A stretch of 64,000 bases of DNA from JACCXG01 sp963836735 (GTDB lineage Bacteria > Acidobacteriota > Vicinamibacteria > Vicinamibacterales > 2-12-FULL-66-21): NCBI GenBank assembly GCA_963836735.1, contig CAWIKP010000030.1:62001-126000 (forward strand), in the 5' to 3' direction. Under the pieces are notes generated by a model. It had not been told where the DNA came from. It made no database searches and saw only the letters and a program-made list of their open reading frames with translations. Position 1 is the first letter of the stretch, and each line of letters begins with the position of its first letter. Positions 18,963 to 28,913 of this stretch are shown here, piece by piece. The position numbers and the translations under genes were made by a program.

Positions 18963-20470
18963 GCGGGCACTCCGAGGGCCGCCTGCAGGACCGCCGCGTC
19001 GGTGGCCTCATGAGCCGCGAGCTCTCTGGTAACGCGGCCGCCGCGCATCACGAGAATGCGATCGCTCATGCCCAGGACCTCGGGCAGGTCGGAGGAAATC
19101 ATGATGAGGCCGGCGCCCTTCTCGACCAGCTGGTTCATGAGCAGGTAGATGTCCTGCCTGGCGGCCACGTCGATGCCGCGCGTTGGCTCGTCGAAGATCA
19201 GGATGTCGGCGTGCGCCGCGAGCCACTTGGCCAGGACGACCTTCTGCTGATTCCCGCCGCTCAGGTTGATCACGAGCTGATCGGATCCCGGCGTTCGGAT
19301 TCTCAGGCTCTCGATCGCGGAATCGGCCTCGCCGCGTTCCTTCGCGCCACTGACGACCCCGAAGCGGGCCAGCGCGGACAGGTGGGACACCGAGATATTG
19401 CGCTCGACCGACAGCGGCAGAACCAGCCCCTGCTGCTTCCGATCCTCAGGCAGGAACCCGATCCCGGCCCGGACGGCCGCGGCCGGAGAGTCGATGGGCT
19501 GCGCGCTGCCACGAACGACAATCCGTCTCTCGCCCACCGGATCCGCCCCCACGATCGCACGCGCGAGCCGCGTACGCCCGGCGCCAACCAGCCCGGCGAT
19601 TCCGAGAATCTCGCCGCGATGGAGGCTGAACGAGATCTCCTTCAACCCCCCACCGTCGAGGCGATCCACGCGCAGGAGCTCCTCACCGCGCGCGTGACTC
19701 CGGCGCGGGTAGTGGTCCGACACTTCGCGATCGGCCATGAGCCGTACCAGGTCCGGGGCCGTCACGTCCGCGATATCGCGCGTGGCCACGTGACGACCGT
19801 CGCGAAGGACGGTGACGCGATGACCGATGCGGAAGACCTCGTCCATCCGGTGAGAGATGTAAATCACGGCCACACCGTTCGACGTGACCCGCACGATCGT
19901 GGCAAACAGCTGCTCGACCTCGCGCTGGCTGAGCGCCGACGTGGGCTCGTCCATCACCAGGATCCTCGCGTTGTCCGACAGCGCCCGCGCAACCTCGACC
20001 ATCTGCTGCTGCGCGAGCCGGAGGCTGTGCACCGGCGCATCGCAGTCGAACGCCACGCCGACCGAATCGAGAATTCGCCGGGCCTCCCGGCGCATCCGCC
20101 GCGAGTCCACGATTCCCGGCCACCGCGTCGGCGTCTTGCCGAGGAAGATGTTCTCGGCGACCGTCATCTGAGGGACGAGACTCAGCTCCTGATAGATGGT
20201 GCTGATCCCGAGCCGGCGGGCCCGCAGCGGGCTGTCGAGCTCGACTCGGGTGCCGTCGAGGACAATCTCTCCGGCGTCGGCGCGGACCGCTCCGCTGAGG
20301 ATCTTCATCAGCGTCGACTTGCCGGCGCCGTTCTCGCCGAGCACGACGTGCACTTCGCCGCGGCGCACCTCGAGGTTGGCATCGGTCAACGCGCGCGCGC
20401 CCGGATAGCGCTTCGAGATCCCGCGCATCTGCAGGGCCGGAGGCGGATCCGATTCTCGGGTGCTGGTCAT
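18959..20470 (-). CDS. Sugar/inositol ABC transporter ATP-binding protein
   Basis: A 503-residue RbsA-type protein with two ABC domains. The first has Walker A GENGAGKS, the signature-region SLRLAQQQMVE and Walker B ILVMDEPTS. The second has the degenerate P-loop GLVGAGRT usual for this family, LSGGNQQKVVLAKWL and ILIFDEPTRGID. It powers import through the permease at 17974-18962, whose start its stop codon overlaps. It is the first gene of the minus-strand inositol operon and faces iolD across a 166-base gap. Confidence 0.9.
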   Translation of the reverse strand: MTSTRESDPPPALQMRGISKRYPGARALTDANLEVRRGEVHVVLGENGAGKSTLMKILSGAVRADAGEIVLDGTRVELDSPLRARRLGISTIYQELSLVPQMTVAENIFLGKTPTRWPGIVDSRRMRREARRILDSVGVAFDCDAPVHSLRLAQQQMVEVARALSDNARILVMDEPTSALSQREVEQLFATIVRVTSNGVAVIYISHRMDEVFRIGHRVTVLRDGRHVATRDIADVTAPDLVRLMADREVSDHYPRRSHARGEELLRVDRLDGGGLKEISFSLHRGEILGIAGLVGAGRTRLARAIVGADPVGERRIVVRGSAQPIDSPAAAVRAGIGFLPEDRKQQGLVLPLSVERNISVSHLSALARFGVVSGAKERGEADSAIESLRIRTPGSDQLVINLSGGNQQKVVLAKWLAAHADILIFDEPTRGIDVAARQDIYLLMNQLVEKGAGLIMISSDLPEVLGMSDRILVMRGGRVTRELAAHEATDAAVLQAALGVPA

Positions 20471-20636
20471 CGGGAAGTGGAGAGTGTAATCGCTTTGCTG
20501 CTAGACTCGGTCGCCGGACCGTTGGGGTGAGAGAATTACAGGAGGGCAGGAGTCCTCCTGCTGATCCTGTTGAAAACATTTCCTGATTAGCTGAGGGCTT
20601 ACCCAGCACCCATTCTGCTGGAAAGGCAAATCATAG
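20471..20636. promoter_or_regulatory. Divergent intergenic region between the two inositol operons, with CAGGAG hairpin copy 4
   Basis: Both operons must start here, so promoters and an operator are expected, but I cannot name -35/-10 boxes with confidence. The gap holds CAGGAGGGCAGGAG (20539-20552), facing CTCCTGCTGATCCTG (20555-20569), an imperfect hairpin of the CAGGAG family. No regulator gene is adjacent. Confidence 0.5.
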
Positions 20637-22505
20637 ATGGCTACCACCCGACGCCTGACCATGGGCCAGGCGATCGTCGAGTTCCTGACCCAGCAGTACA
20701 CGAGCCTCGACGGCGTCGAACAGCCGTTCTTCGCCGGCGTCTTCAGCATCTTTGGTCACGGTAACGTCGCCGGTATCGGCCAGGCGCTGATCCAGGCGAA
20801 GGACCGGCTCCCCAGTTACTTCCCGCGGAACGAGCAGGCCATGGTGCACACGGCGGTCGGCTTCGCGAAGATGGCCAACCGGCGGCGCACGCTTGCCTGC
20901 ACCAGTTCGATCGGACCGGGCGCGACCAACATGCTGACCGGCGCCGCACTGGCGACGATCAACCGGCTGCCGGTGCTGCTGCTGCCCGGCGATATCTTCG
21001 CGGCCCGCGGACCCGCTCCGGTTCTGCAGCAGCTCGAGTCCGCGGCGTCGCAGGACGTCTCCGTCAACGACTGTCTGCGGCCGGTGTCGAAGTACTGGGA
21101 CCGCATCAATCGCCCGGAACAGCTGATCACGGCACTGCCCGAGGCGGTGCGCGTCCTGACCTCACCGGCCGAAACCGGCGCCGTCACCTTATGCCTGCCG
21201 CAGGACGTCCAGACCGAAGCGTTCGACTATCCCGAAGCGTTGTTCCGCCGGCGGGTCTGGACCATCGCTCGTCCTCGCCCGGACCGCGACCTGCTGCAGC
21301 AGGCCGCGGCGTGGCTGCGCTCGGCGACCGCGCCGGTGATCATCGCCGGCGGCGGCGCCATCTACAGCGAGGCGACCGAAGCCCTCGCGGATTTCGCCGC
21401 AGCGACAGGCATTCCAGTCGTCGAGACGATGGCGGGCAAAGGAGCGCTGAAGTTCGATCATCCCCAGGCGCTCGGCGCGGTCGGCGTCACCGGCGCGGCC
21501 GGGGCCAACCGGATTGCGCGCGAGGCGGATCTCGTGGTCGTCGTCGGCTCGCGCCTCAGCGATTTCACGACCGCGTCGAAGACGGCCTTCCAACATCCCG
21601 ATGTCCGGTTCATCAACGTGAACATCACCGCGTTCGACGCCGGCAAGCACCAGGCGCTCCCCCTGGCCGGCGACGCCCGCGCCACGATCGACGAATGGCT
21701 GCCGCTGATGCAGGGCTGGCAGACCCGTCCGGCCTATCAGGCGCGCGTCGCCCGCGAGAAGGCTGACTGGGAACGCGAAGTCGATCGCGTCTACGCCGGT
21801 TCCGGGACTTCGATCATGAGCCAGGCGGAGGTCGTCGGCATCCTCAATGCCGTGACCGGTCCGCGCGATGTAATCGTCAACGCCGCCGGCAGCCTGCCGG
21901 GCGATTTACACAAGTTGTGGCGCGCGCGCGATCCGAAGCAGTACCACCTGGAGTACGGCTACTCCTGCATGGGCTACGAGATCGCCGCCGGGCTCGGCGT
22001 GAAGATGGCCGCGCCGGACCGCGACGTCTACGTGCTGGTTGGCGACGGCTCCTACCTGATGATGGCCCAGGAGATCGTCACGTCCATCCAGGAAGGGGTC
22101 CGCCTGATCGTCGTCGTGTTCGACAACCAGGGCTTTGCCAGCATCGGCGGCCTCTCGCAGGCGGTCGGCTCGTCGGGCTTTCTCACGCGCTATCGTCACC
22201 GGACGCCGGAGACCGGGCTCCTGGACGGAGATCTCGTCGCGGTCGACTTCGCCGCCAACGCCGAGTCCCTCGGCGCGCGGGCGATTCGCGCATGTTCGGC
22301 GGACGCAGTTCGCGCGGCGCTGGAAACGGCCCGCAGCGCCGACCGGACCACGGCGATTGTCATTCCCGTGGACATCGATCATCGGGTCGGAGGCTACGAA
22401 TCCTGGTGGGACGTACCGATTGCCGAAGTCTCGACGATGGACGCGGTGCAGAAGGCGCGGGAAGAATACGAGCGCGCCAAAAAGGCCGAGCGGCATTACT
22501 TGTGA
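20637..22505 (+). CDS. iolD: 3D-(3,5/4)-trihydroxycyclohexane-1,2-dione acylhydrolase
   Basis: A 622-residue thiamine-diphosphate enzyme that opens the ring of trihydroxycyclohexane-dione to give 5-deoxy-glucuronate. The N-terminal TPP-binding half has the start TTRRLTMGQAIVEFLTQQY and VHTAVGFAKM. The central FAD-like domain follows (TAPVIIAGGGAIYSEA). The C-terminal PP half has GDGSYLMMAQEIVTSIQEG and FDNQGFASIGGL, the diphosphate/Mg motif. Length is normal. It opens the plus-strand operon, followed after 28 bases by iolE. Confidence 0.92.
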   Translation: MATTRRLTMGQAIVEFLTQQYTSLDGVEQPFFAGVFSIFGHGNVAGIGQALIQAKDRLPSYFPRNEQAMVHTAVGFAKMANRRRTLACTSSIGPGATNMLTGAALATINRLPVLLLPGDIFAARGPAPVLQQLESAASQDVSVNDCLRPVSKYWDRINRPEQLITALPEAVRVLTSPAETGAVTLCLPQDVQTEAFDYPEALFRRRVWTIARPRPDRDLLQQAAAWLRSATAPVIIAGGGAIYSEATEALADFAAATGIPVVETMAGKGALKFDHPQALGAVGVTGAAGANRIAREADLVVVVGSRLSDFTTASKTAFQHPDVRFINVNITAFDAGKHQALPLAGDARATIDEWLPLMQGWQTRPAYQARVAREKADWEREVDRVYAGSGTSIMSQAEVVGILNAVTGPRDVIVNAAGSLPGDLHKLWRARDPKQYHLEYGYSCMGYEIAAGLGVKMAAPDRDVYVLVGDGSYLMMAQEIVTSIQEGVRLIVVVFDNQGFASIGGLSQAVGSSGFLTRYRHRTPETGLLDGDLVAVDFAANAESLGARAIRACSADAVRAALETARSADRTTAIVIPVDIDHRVGGYESWWDVPIAEVSTMDAVQKAREEYERAKKAERHYL

Positions 22506-22506
22506 C

Positions 22507-22534
22507 AGCTGGAAGCTGGATGCTGGAAGCTGAA
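22507..22534. repeat. Short heptad repeat AGCTGGA x4 before iolE
   Basis: AGCTGGA, AGCTGGA, TGCTGGA, AGCTGAA run without interruption from just after the iolD stop to the iolE start, leaving no room for a standard ribosome site other than the repeat itself. The unit length equals that of the larger palindromes. Confidence 0.6.
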
Positions 22535-23437
22535 TGATCAGGATCGCCAACGCCCCGTGCTCGTGGGGCGTGCTCGAGTTCGAAGCCACGACCGAGAGTC
22601 CTGGATACGAGCGGGTGCTCGACGAGATTGGGCAGACCGGGTATGTGGGGACCGAGCTCGGGGATTGGGGCTTCATGCCCACCAACCCCGGGCAGCTGCG
22701 GGATGAGCTCGGCCGCCGTGGGCTCGCGATGGTCGGCGCGTTCGTCACGACGCGGCTGGTGGACTCGCGTTCGTACGGCGAGACCCGCGAGCGCGCCCTG
22801 GTGACAGCCAGGCTGCTCGCCGCCGTCGCCCGGGAAGCGCCGCCCGTGATCGTCCTGTCCGACGAGCCCACGGCCGATCCTCACCGCGCCGGCGCGGCGG
22901 GCCGTGTGACGCCAGCGCTGGGCTTCCCGGACGAATGGTGGGACACGGCGGCGGAAGGGGTCGAGGACATCGCCCGCGCGGTGCGCGACGAGACGGGATT
23001 GCGCACCGTGTTTCACCACCACTGCGCCACCTTCGTCGAAACGCCGCAGGAAATCGATGCGCTCATGAAGCGCACCGATCCCGACTCTCCTCGGGCTGTG
23101 TCTCGACACCGGCCATGCGACCTACGCCGGCGGCTCGCCTGAGGACCTGCTGAAGCGGTATCGTGAGCGCATCTGGCACGTCCACTTCAAGGACTGCGAG
23201 CCGCAGGTGGCCGCGCGTGCCCGCGCGGAGGCCTGGGACTACCAGACCGCGCTGAGGCACGGCCTGTTCTGTGAGCTCGGGAAGGGATCGGTCGATTTCG
23301 CTGCCCTGTTGCGGGATCTGAAAGGCTCCGCTTACGACGGCTGGATCGTGGTCGAGCAGGACGTCCTGCCCGCGATGGGCGCGCCGCTCGACAGCGCGCG
23401 GCGAAACCGGCTCTATTTGAATCGGATCGGTATTTAG
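22534..23437 (+). CDS. iolE: Inosose dehydratase-like TIM-barrel protein (frameshifted)
   Basis: A protein of about 300 residues of the xylose-isomerase-like TIM-barrel family. It should dehydrate scyllo-inosose to trihydroxycyclohexane-dione, the step before IolD. The N-terminus MIRIANAPCSWGVLEF and the EWWDT segment are typical of IolE. Metal and substrate residues are seen in RTVFHHHCATFVETPQEID, then LDTGHATYAGG, HVHFKDC and VVEQDV. Near 23090 the frame shifts by one base between KRTDPD and LLGLCLDTGHATYAGG. Otherwise all motifs are in order. It is followed 36 bases later by the transaldolase start. Confidence 0.85.
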
Positions 23438-23473
23438 TTACTCGTGACGACGTGTCAACATTCTGAGGCGTCC

Positions 23474-24568
23474 ATGACGAACACCGCGACCGTCTATAAA
23501 AGCCCGCTCCACCAGATGACGCAGACGACGTGCACCTGTCTGTGGAACGACTCGTCATCGCTCGCCGAGCTGGGTTATGCCATCGACCATGGCGCCGTCG
23601 GCGCCACCTGCAACCCCGTGATCGTCGTCGAGGTGCTGAAAAAGGAGATGCACCTCTGGAAGGACCGGATCCTCGAGCTGATTCGGTCGATGCCGCAGGC
23701 GACCGAGCACGATATCGCCTGGAAGCTCGTCGACGAGATGTCAATCAAGGGCGCCGAGCCGCTGAAGCCGATCTTCGAGGCCCACAAAGGAAAGAACGGC
23801 CGGCTTTCCGTGCAGACCGATCCGCGCTTCTACCGCAACCCGGACGCGATCGTTCAGCAGGCGGAACACTTTGCGGCCCTCGCGCCCAACATCATCGTGA
23901 AGATCCCGGTCACGGCCGCCGGCATTCCGGCCATCGAGGAAGCGACCTATCGCGGAATCAGCATCAACGCGACCGTCTGCTTCTCGCTGCCGCAGTGTGT
24001 GGAGGTGGCCGAAGCCTTCGAGCGCGGCCTGAAGAGGCGCGAGAAGGCGGGCAAGGACATCAGCACCATGGGATCGGTCTGCACGATCATGGTGGGCCGC
24101 CTCGACGACTGGCTGAAGGTGTACGCCGACAAGCACGACATCAGCGTCGATCCCGGCGTTCTCGAATGGGCAGGGCTCACCGTGTTCAAGAAGACCTATC
24201 GCCTGTTCCAGGAGCGCGGCTACCGCATCCGGCTGCTCTCGGCCGCGTTCCGAAACCACATGCACTGGAGTGAGCTGATCGGCGGCGATGTCGTGATCTC
24301 GCCGCCTCACCTGTGGCAGAAGCGCTTCAACGCGTGCGATGTGGCGGTGGAACCGCGCATCGACACCCCGGTCGCTCCGGCGATTGTCAAAGCCCTGGAG
24401 AAGTTCCCGGATTTCCGGCGCGCTTCGACGGAGGGGGGACTGACACGCGAGGAGTTCGATACGTTCCCGCCGACGCGGCGGACCCTGCGTCAGTTCATCA
24501 CCGCCTGCCACGACCTCGACGCGCAGATTCGGGAGTTGATGCTGCCGAATCCGGAACTTGGGGGGTAA
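23474..24568 (+). CDS. Transaldolase-family protein in the inositol operon
   Basis: About 364 residues with the transaldolase TIM barrel. The Schiff-base lysine is Lys143 in NIIVKIPVTAAG. GATCNPVIVV holds the conserved Asn, LSVQTDPR the second strand motif, and INATVCFSLPQ the barrel strand that follows the lysine. Transaldolases transfer dihydroxyacetone from a ketose to glyceraldehyde-3-phosphate. This one lies directly after iolE in a locus without iolC or iolJ, so the ketose may be 5-keto-2-deoxygluconate (see findings). ATG 23474 was preferred to TTG/ATG options at 23444 because TGAGGCG precedes it and similarity starts there. It could also be a general pentose-phosphate enzyme. Confidence 0.8.
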   Translation: MTNTATVYKSPLHQMTQTTCTCLWNDSSSLAELGYAIDHGAVGATCNPVIVVEVLKKEMHLWKDRILELIRSMPQATEHDIAWKLVDEMSIKGAEPLKPIFEAHKGKNGRLSVQTDPRFYRNPDAIVQQAEHFAALAPNIIVKIPVTAAGIPAIEEATYRGISINATVCFSLPQCVEVAEAFERGLKRREKAGKDISTMGSVCTIMVGRLDDWLKVYADKHDISVDPGVLEWAGLTVFKKTYRLFQERGYRIRLLSAAFRNHMHWSELIGGDVVISPPHLWQKRFNACDVAVEPRIDTPVAPAIVKALEKFPDFRRASTEGGLTREEFDTFPPTRRTLRQFITACHDLDAQIRELMLPNPELGG

Positions 24569-24570
24569 CT

Positions 24571-24720
24571 AGGTTCCGGGTTCCGGGTTCAGGGGTTCCG
24601 GGTTCGGTTCAGGGGTTCCGGGTTCGGTTCAACGGTTCGGGGTTCGGGGCTCAGGGTTCCAACGCTTCAGCGGAGCGACGTGCGGATCGTTGCCGGACCC
24701 TCGAACACGAACCGCTGCAG
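24571..24720. repeat. GGTTC heptad element, copy 1
   Basis: About thirteen degenerate units of 6-8 bases, mostly GGTTCCG, GGTTCAG or GGTTCGG, run from 24571 to 24660. A core follows, beginning CTTCAGCGGAGCGACGTGC, and then a short complement-like piece CGAACACGAACCG. The rest of the gap to 24869 shows no gene. The fuller copy is at 25864-26099. Confidence 0.7.
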
Positions 24721-24869
24721 AAAGCACGTGACACATCCGCCGATCGCGTCTCGATCGGCTCGCATCCTCCTCACAGATGCGCCATCAGCCTACGCTCAAG
24801 TTCACCATTGTCGAGGGTAAGCGATCCCGCCGGACCGCCCCGGATGCGCCACCTGCGACTCGCAGCAGG

Positions 24870-25439
24870 CTACAGCTTCAAATCATGTCGCATGATCGGT
24901 CGTGACGACACGCGGCGTGCCACGGTCCTGAAACCCGCCCGGCGAAATGTCGACGCCGTGCCGGTGAACACGTTGGTCGTGCAGCCCGGTCGCGAGGTGT
25001 CGACCGGATAGGCTTCCAACGCCCGCGCATTCGCGCGCCTGGCGGCCTTCACGGCCGCAGCGATGAGCGCCGACATGACCCCTTTTCTCCGATAACCGCG
25101 CCGAACGTAAAAACACGAGATTGCCCAGACGCTGAGATCATCGACGCGTGCAAAGAATCGGGTGTGGTCCAGCCAATACAAGTCATCGCGGGGCGTGAGC
25201 TGGCACCAGCCGACGACTTGCGCGCCGTCGAACGCGAGCAGGCCTGGCGGCGGGCCCCGCCTGACAATCGTCCGAAGCGCGCGCCGATTTCTTTCGCGCG
25301 GTCGCTTGTGGTAGTCGCTCCCGATCCGCCAGTACATGCACCAGCAGCCGTTGCTGGCGCCGCCCTTGCCGAACAAGTCCTCCAGGGCCGGCCAGAGGCC
25401 GGATGTGAGCGGTCGGATTGAAAGTTTCACCGGAAGCAA
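24870..25439 (-). CDS. GNAT-family N-acetyltransferase
   Basis: A 189-residue acetyltransferase. The core GNAT strand and acetyl-CoA loop are seen as SVWAISCFYVRRGYRRKGVMSALIAAAV, where the R-R-x-G-x-x-x-A stretch is the pyrophosphate-binding motif A. Upstream WCMYWR and VVGWCQLTPRDD fit a branch found in many soil bacteria. The late NVFTGTASTFRRAGF is a typical C-terminal motif. Substrate unknown. The downstream side carries the GGTTC element, and the MmcQ/YjbR gene ends 15 bases before its start, so they may be co-transcribed. Confidence 0.8.
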   Translation of the reverse strand: MLPVKLSIRPLTSGLWPALEDLFGKGGASNGCWCMYWRIGSDYHKRPRERNRRALRTIVRRGPPPGLLAFDGAQVVGWCQLTPRDDLYWLDHTRFFARVDDLSVWAISCFYVRRGYRRKGVMSALIAAAVKAARRANARALEAYPVDTSRPGCTTNVFTGTASTFRRAGFRTVARRVSSRPIMRHDLKL

Positions 25440-25454
25440 TTTTCCCGAACCGTA

Positions 25455-25844
25455 TCAGCTCTTCGAAGCATGTGAGCCGCGACGCCGGGTGCCGCTGCCC
25501 GATCTGCTCCGCGCCTTCGCGCTGATGAAGCGGTGCGCGCCGATAACCAGATCCCGCAGTGCGTCCCGCCGGATACGTGACATCCGGACGAGGACACACG
25601 GGTAGTTCACGTAATGGTCCTTCAGGTAATACGTGGCCGGATCGTCCTCGATCAGCGCATCCCGGTCCACGAAATCCATCATCACCACCAGCGTGTTCGG
25701 CTCGGCGGACTTGTGCGAGGCGATGCAGGCGAACATCTTCCCGCGCACTTTCAGCGCGGGCTGACCCCAGGCGGTGGTGACCTCCACGTCCGGAAGGGTC
25801 AGGCCGATCGATTCGACGGCCTTGAAGTCGTTCCGTGGTGCCAT
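25455..25844 (-). CDS. MmcQ/YjbR-like protein
   Basis: A 129-residue protein of the MmcQ/YjbR fold. Typical segments are SIGLTLPDVEVTTAWGQPAL, KVRGKMFACIASHK and TYYLKDHYVNYPCVLVRM. Members are often annotated as DNA-binding because of a CyaY-like double-wing fold, but the biological role is poorly known. The C-terminus is Arg/Ser rich and could be frameshifted. It appears to form a pair with the acetyltransferase. Confidence 0.75.
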   Translation of the reverse strand: MAPRNDFKAVESIGLTLPDVEVTTAWGQPALKVRGKMFACIASHKSAEPNTLVVMMDFVDRDALIEDDPATYYLKDHYVNYPCVLVRMSRIRRDALRDLVIGAHRFISAKARSRSGSGTRRRGSHASKS

Positions 25845-25863
25845 CGTGCCGCCAATCGTAACC

Positions 25864-26099
25864 CGGGGTCAGACTCGGCTCTGACCTCAGACGGGGTTCA
25901 TGGTGCCGGGTTCCGGGGTTCCAGGTTCGGTTCCAGGGTTCCTGGTTCGGTTCGAGGTTCGAGGTTCGGGGTTCCAACGCGCTTCAGCGTAGCGACATGC
26001 CGATGGCTGCCGAACCTCGAACCACGAACCGAGAACCGAGAACCGAACCTGGAACCCTGGAACCGAACCCGGCACCTGGAACCCCTGAACCAGGAACCA
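25864..26099. repeat. GGTTC heptad palindrome, copy 2 (complete)
   Basis: The left arm consists of GGTTC-type units (about 25895-25977). A core begins GCTTCAGCGTAGCGACATGC and runs to about 26010. The right arm consists of GAACC-type units (26011-26099), the complement of the left. On the left it is preceded by the smaller palindrome GGGGTCAGAC...CTGACCTCAGAC. It fills the gap between two minus-strand genes and contains no coding frame I believe. Confidence 0.75.
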
Positions 26100-26105
26100 A
26101 TGCAG

Positions 26106-28836
26106 CTATTTCTTCAGCAACGCCGGCCAGTTCAGCACGACCGTAATGGCGGGCCGGTCGCCGTCATCGATCGGCGTGCTCATGAGAATTCGCTTGCCGT
26201 CTGCGCTCGGAAGGTACTCCACGGCGGTAATCATCGACGCCTGACAACCCCGTTTTGAAGAGGGGCACCGGGACGCCCTTCACGACAAAGGATGGCGCTG
26301 TCTTGATCGGCACAGACATGAGTGTCCCGTCGCGCTGCAGGTACAGCAGTTCGCGACCGTTCGGGCTCCAACGAGGCTGCGATCCGCCCTCGGTTGAAAT
26401 CGGCCAACGTCTTTCGCGTCGGGAAACGCCTGCACGTACACCTCATACCGGCCGGACTCATCCGATGCGTAGGCGAGCCATCGGGAATCCCGCGAGATCG
26501 AGCCATGCAACTCGTTGTCAGGGGTTTGCTTGAGATTGACGACCTTGCGGTCCGCCAGCGAAAACGCCCACAGGTCGAAGCCGACTTCGGCGTCGCGGCG
26601 TGATAGACGAGGTAGGCGCCGCTCTGCGACCAGTCTGTTGGAATCGGGGTGCCATGCTGCAAGTCGCGCTGCTGCGCAACGCTCAGCACGATCTCAGCAC
26701 GTCCAACGCTCCGCTGCGCTCACGCGGTAGAGTTGGTTACTCCGGCTGCCACGATTGGATCGATAGATGAGCTCGTCGCCGTCGGGCGACCACAGCGCCG
26801 ACGCCTCCGTGAGCGAATCAGACGTTACCTGCCGGTCTGCTCCGCTCCGAAGGTCCTTCACCCAGACGTCGGGGGCCTGTGTGACGGGATCGACGCGGGA
26901 ATACGCGAGGCGCGTCTCATCAGGCGAGAGACGGAAGTCAACGTAGTCGGCGGCCGGCGCCAACCCGCTCGAGCGCAGTTCCGCCGCGGCTGAACCATCG
27001 CAATTCGCGAACGACGCGCACTGGGTTCGCGTAAGCGAGGATTCCGGTCGCGGACGTGGAAAAGGCTGCGTACCCCGCGGAGCCACCGGCAACGTTTGTA
27101 CGGAGTGGGACGGCATCGCCGGTCAGCCTGTCCGCCGGGACCGAACGCCTGCGCCATCAGGGTGGTGCCCTTGAGAAACAGCAGAAACGCCTGCGGAGAT
27201 GCTGCGCGCCCCAGTCTGGTCGCCACGAGTGGCGTCGCCGTGGCACTGTCCAACGAGCCCACATAGACGACGACCTCCGCTCTCGCTATCTCGGCGTTGA
27301 AAGAGAAAGCGCCCGCTGTCACCGATGAAGTGAGGCCACCGTCCGCCGCCGCTTCAGGTTCCCTCCATCGGGATCCAGGCTGACAGCCGTGCCTCCGGAC
27401 GCAGGCACGCGCATGAGGCCGCTCACCTGGTCTCGGGAGTGAACAGGATGAGCGCCGGACGAGCTCCAAGAGCCCCCCCGCACGCTGCTCGTCGCGGGGC
27501 TGAGCACCTGAGGGGCGCCGCCGTTGAGATCGACTCGCTGGAGCGCGCCCCGCGCGAAGAACGCGATGTTCTCGTCCGTCGGGCGACCAGAATGGATCCG
27601 TCGCGTCCTCGGTTCCTGCGAGCGGTCTCGCCTCGGCGGTGTCCAGCGGGCGGAGCCACAACCGCGCGATGCCGTCCGCGCCCGCAGCCAGGAACACGAG
27701 ATGTCGGCCATCCGGTGAAAGCGCCAGTTTTGGCGTTCGGAACGGATGCCCCCTGGCTTCTGAACGCGCCACCCGGAGGCGGATAGACGGAGAACACAAC
27801 AACTTCTGCTGGCGCCGCGACTGAAACCCCAGGGCGGCTACTGACGGTGATGCCCAAGACGGTCAGAAGAACCGCCGCGAGGCTCCATGCAGCGTACCTC
27901 CCGCCAGGCCTGTCGCGGCTTTCGCGTGGCGGCCGGTTGCTCGTCTGCACCGGACGCAATCCAGCGGAGGACTGCGCCAACATCCGCGGCGCTCTGCCAG
28001 CGCTCGTCAGGGTCCTTCGCCAGGCATCGTTCGACTACGTGATCCAGCTCGCGAGGGATCAGTGGCGCGCGCGTAGAGACCGGCGGCGGATCATCCTTGA
28101 GGATGGCGCCGATGACGGAGGCGGCCGAATCCCCGTCGAATGGGCGCTTTCCCGTGGCCATCTCGTACAACAGCGCTCCGAGGGCCCAGACATCCGTGCG
28201 AGCATCGGCCTCCCGACCCTCGACCTGTTCGGGCGCCATGTAGTGCACGGTCCCAAGGATGGTGCCGGCGGCCGTCAGGGGCGGCTGCGTGGCCAGTCGC
28301 GTCATTCCCGACATCGAAATGGGCCCGGCCGCCTCCCCGATCTTCGCGAGCCCGAAGTCGAGCAGCCGCGGCCCGGATTTCGTCATCATCACGTTGGCGG
28401 GCTTGAGGTCTCGGTGCGTCAGCCCCACGCGGTGGACCTTCTCGAGGGCATCTGCGAGCTGGCGTCCGATCGTCAGCACCTGCGGCAGTGGCAACGGCCG
28501 GTTCGTCCGAGCGAGGCGCGCGGCCAGTGTCTCGCCTTCGAGATACTGCATCACCAGATAGCTCACGTCGTCGTGCTGTCCGACGTCATACACCGCGCAG
28601 ATATGAGGATGGTCGAGCAAGGCGACGGCCCGGGCCTCGCGCTCGAATCGCGCGTGCAATTCGGCGTCACCGGCGATCCGATCAGAAATGACCTTGACGG
28701 CAACCGTGCGATCCAGGCGCGTATCGGTCGCCTTGTAGACTTCCCCCATCCCGCCAGCTCCGAGCGGCGCTGTGATCAGATATGGGCCGAGGCGAGTGCC
28801 GGGAGTGAGCGCTATGAGGGCCTTCGAAGCCGGCAT
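26106..28836 (-). CDS. Serine/threonine protein kinase with TolB-like propeller (many frameshifts)
   Basis: The N-terminal 275 residues form an intact Hanks-type kinase. The P-loop is LGAGGMGEVYKA, the lysine motif VAVKVI, the catalytic loop THRDLKPANV, the Mg motif LLDFGLAK and the APE motif YMAPEQVEG. Near 27905 the frame shifts into a transmembrane helix (AAVLLTVLGITV). A WD40-like/TolB propeller follows (TPKLALSPDGRHLVFLA, PFWSPDG, FRLSPDETRLAYS, ALWSPDGDELIYRS). From 27.8 to 26.2 kb the propeller is spread over at least five frame switches. The likely end is AITVVLNWPALLKK with stop at 26106. It may be a membrane kinase sensing periplasmic ligands, or a decayed gene if the breaks are real. 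Confidence 0.75.
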
Positions 28837-28913
28837 TCTACAGGGAACCAGCTCGGGCGTGACCCGGCCGCGCGCATCCGTCCGGCTTTCTTCCGAGGGG
28901 GACTGGTGCCATC

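Noticed and set aside
18830..20530. A 566-codon open frame on the plus strand opposite the ABC ATPase gene
   Set aside because: It mirrors the codon pattern of the intact RbsA-type gene on the minus strand, has no recognisable motif and is rich in Arg, His and Asp as expected for a shadow frame at high GC.
26106..28836. Separate small genes in the 26.2-27.8 kb region
   Set aside because: The small frames all carry pieces of one TolB-like propeller in the right order after the kinase, so one broken gene is the better reading.
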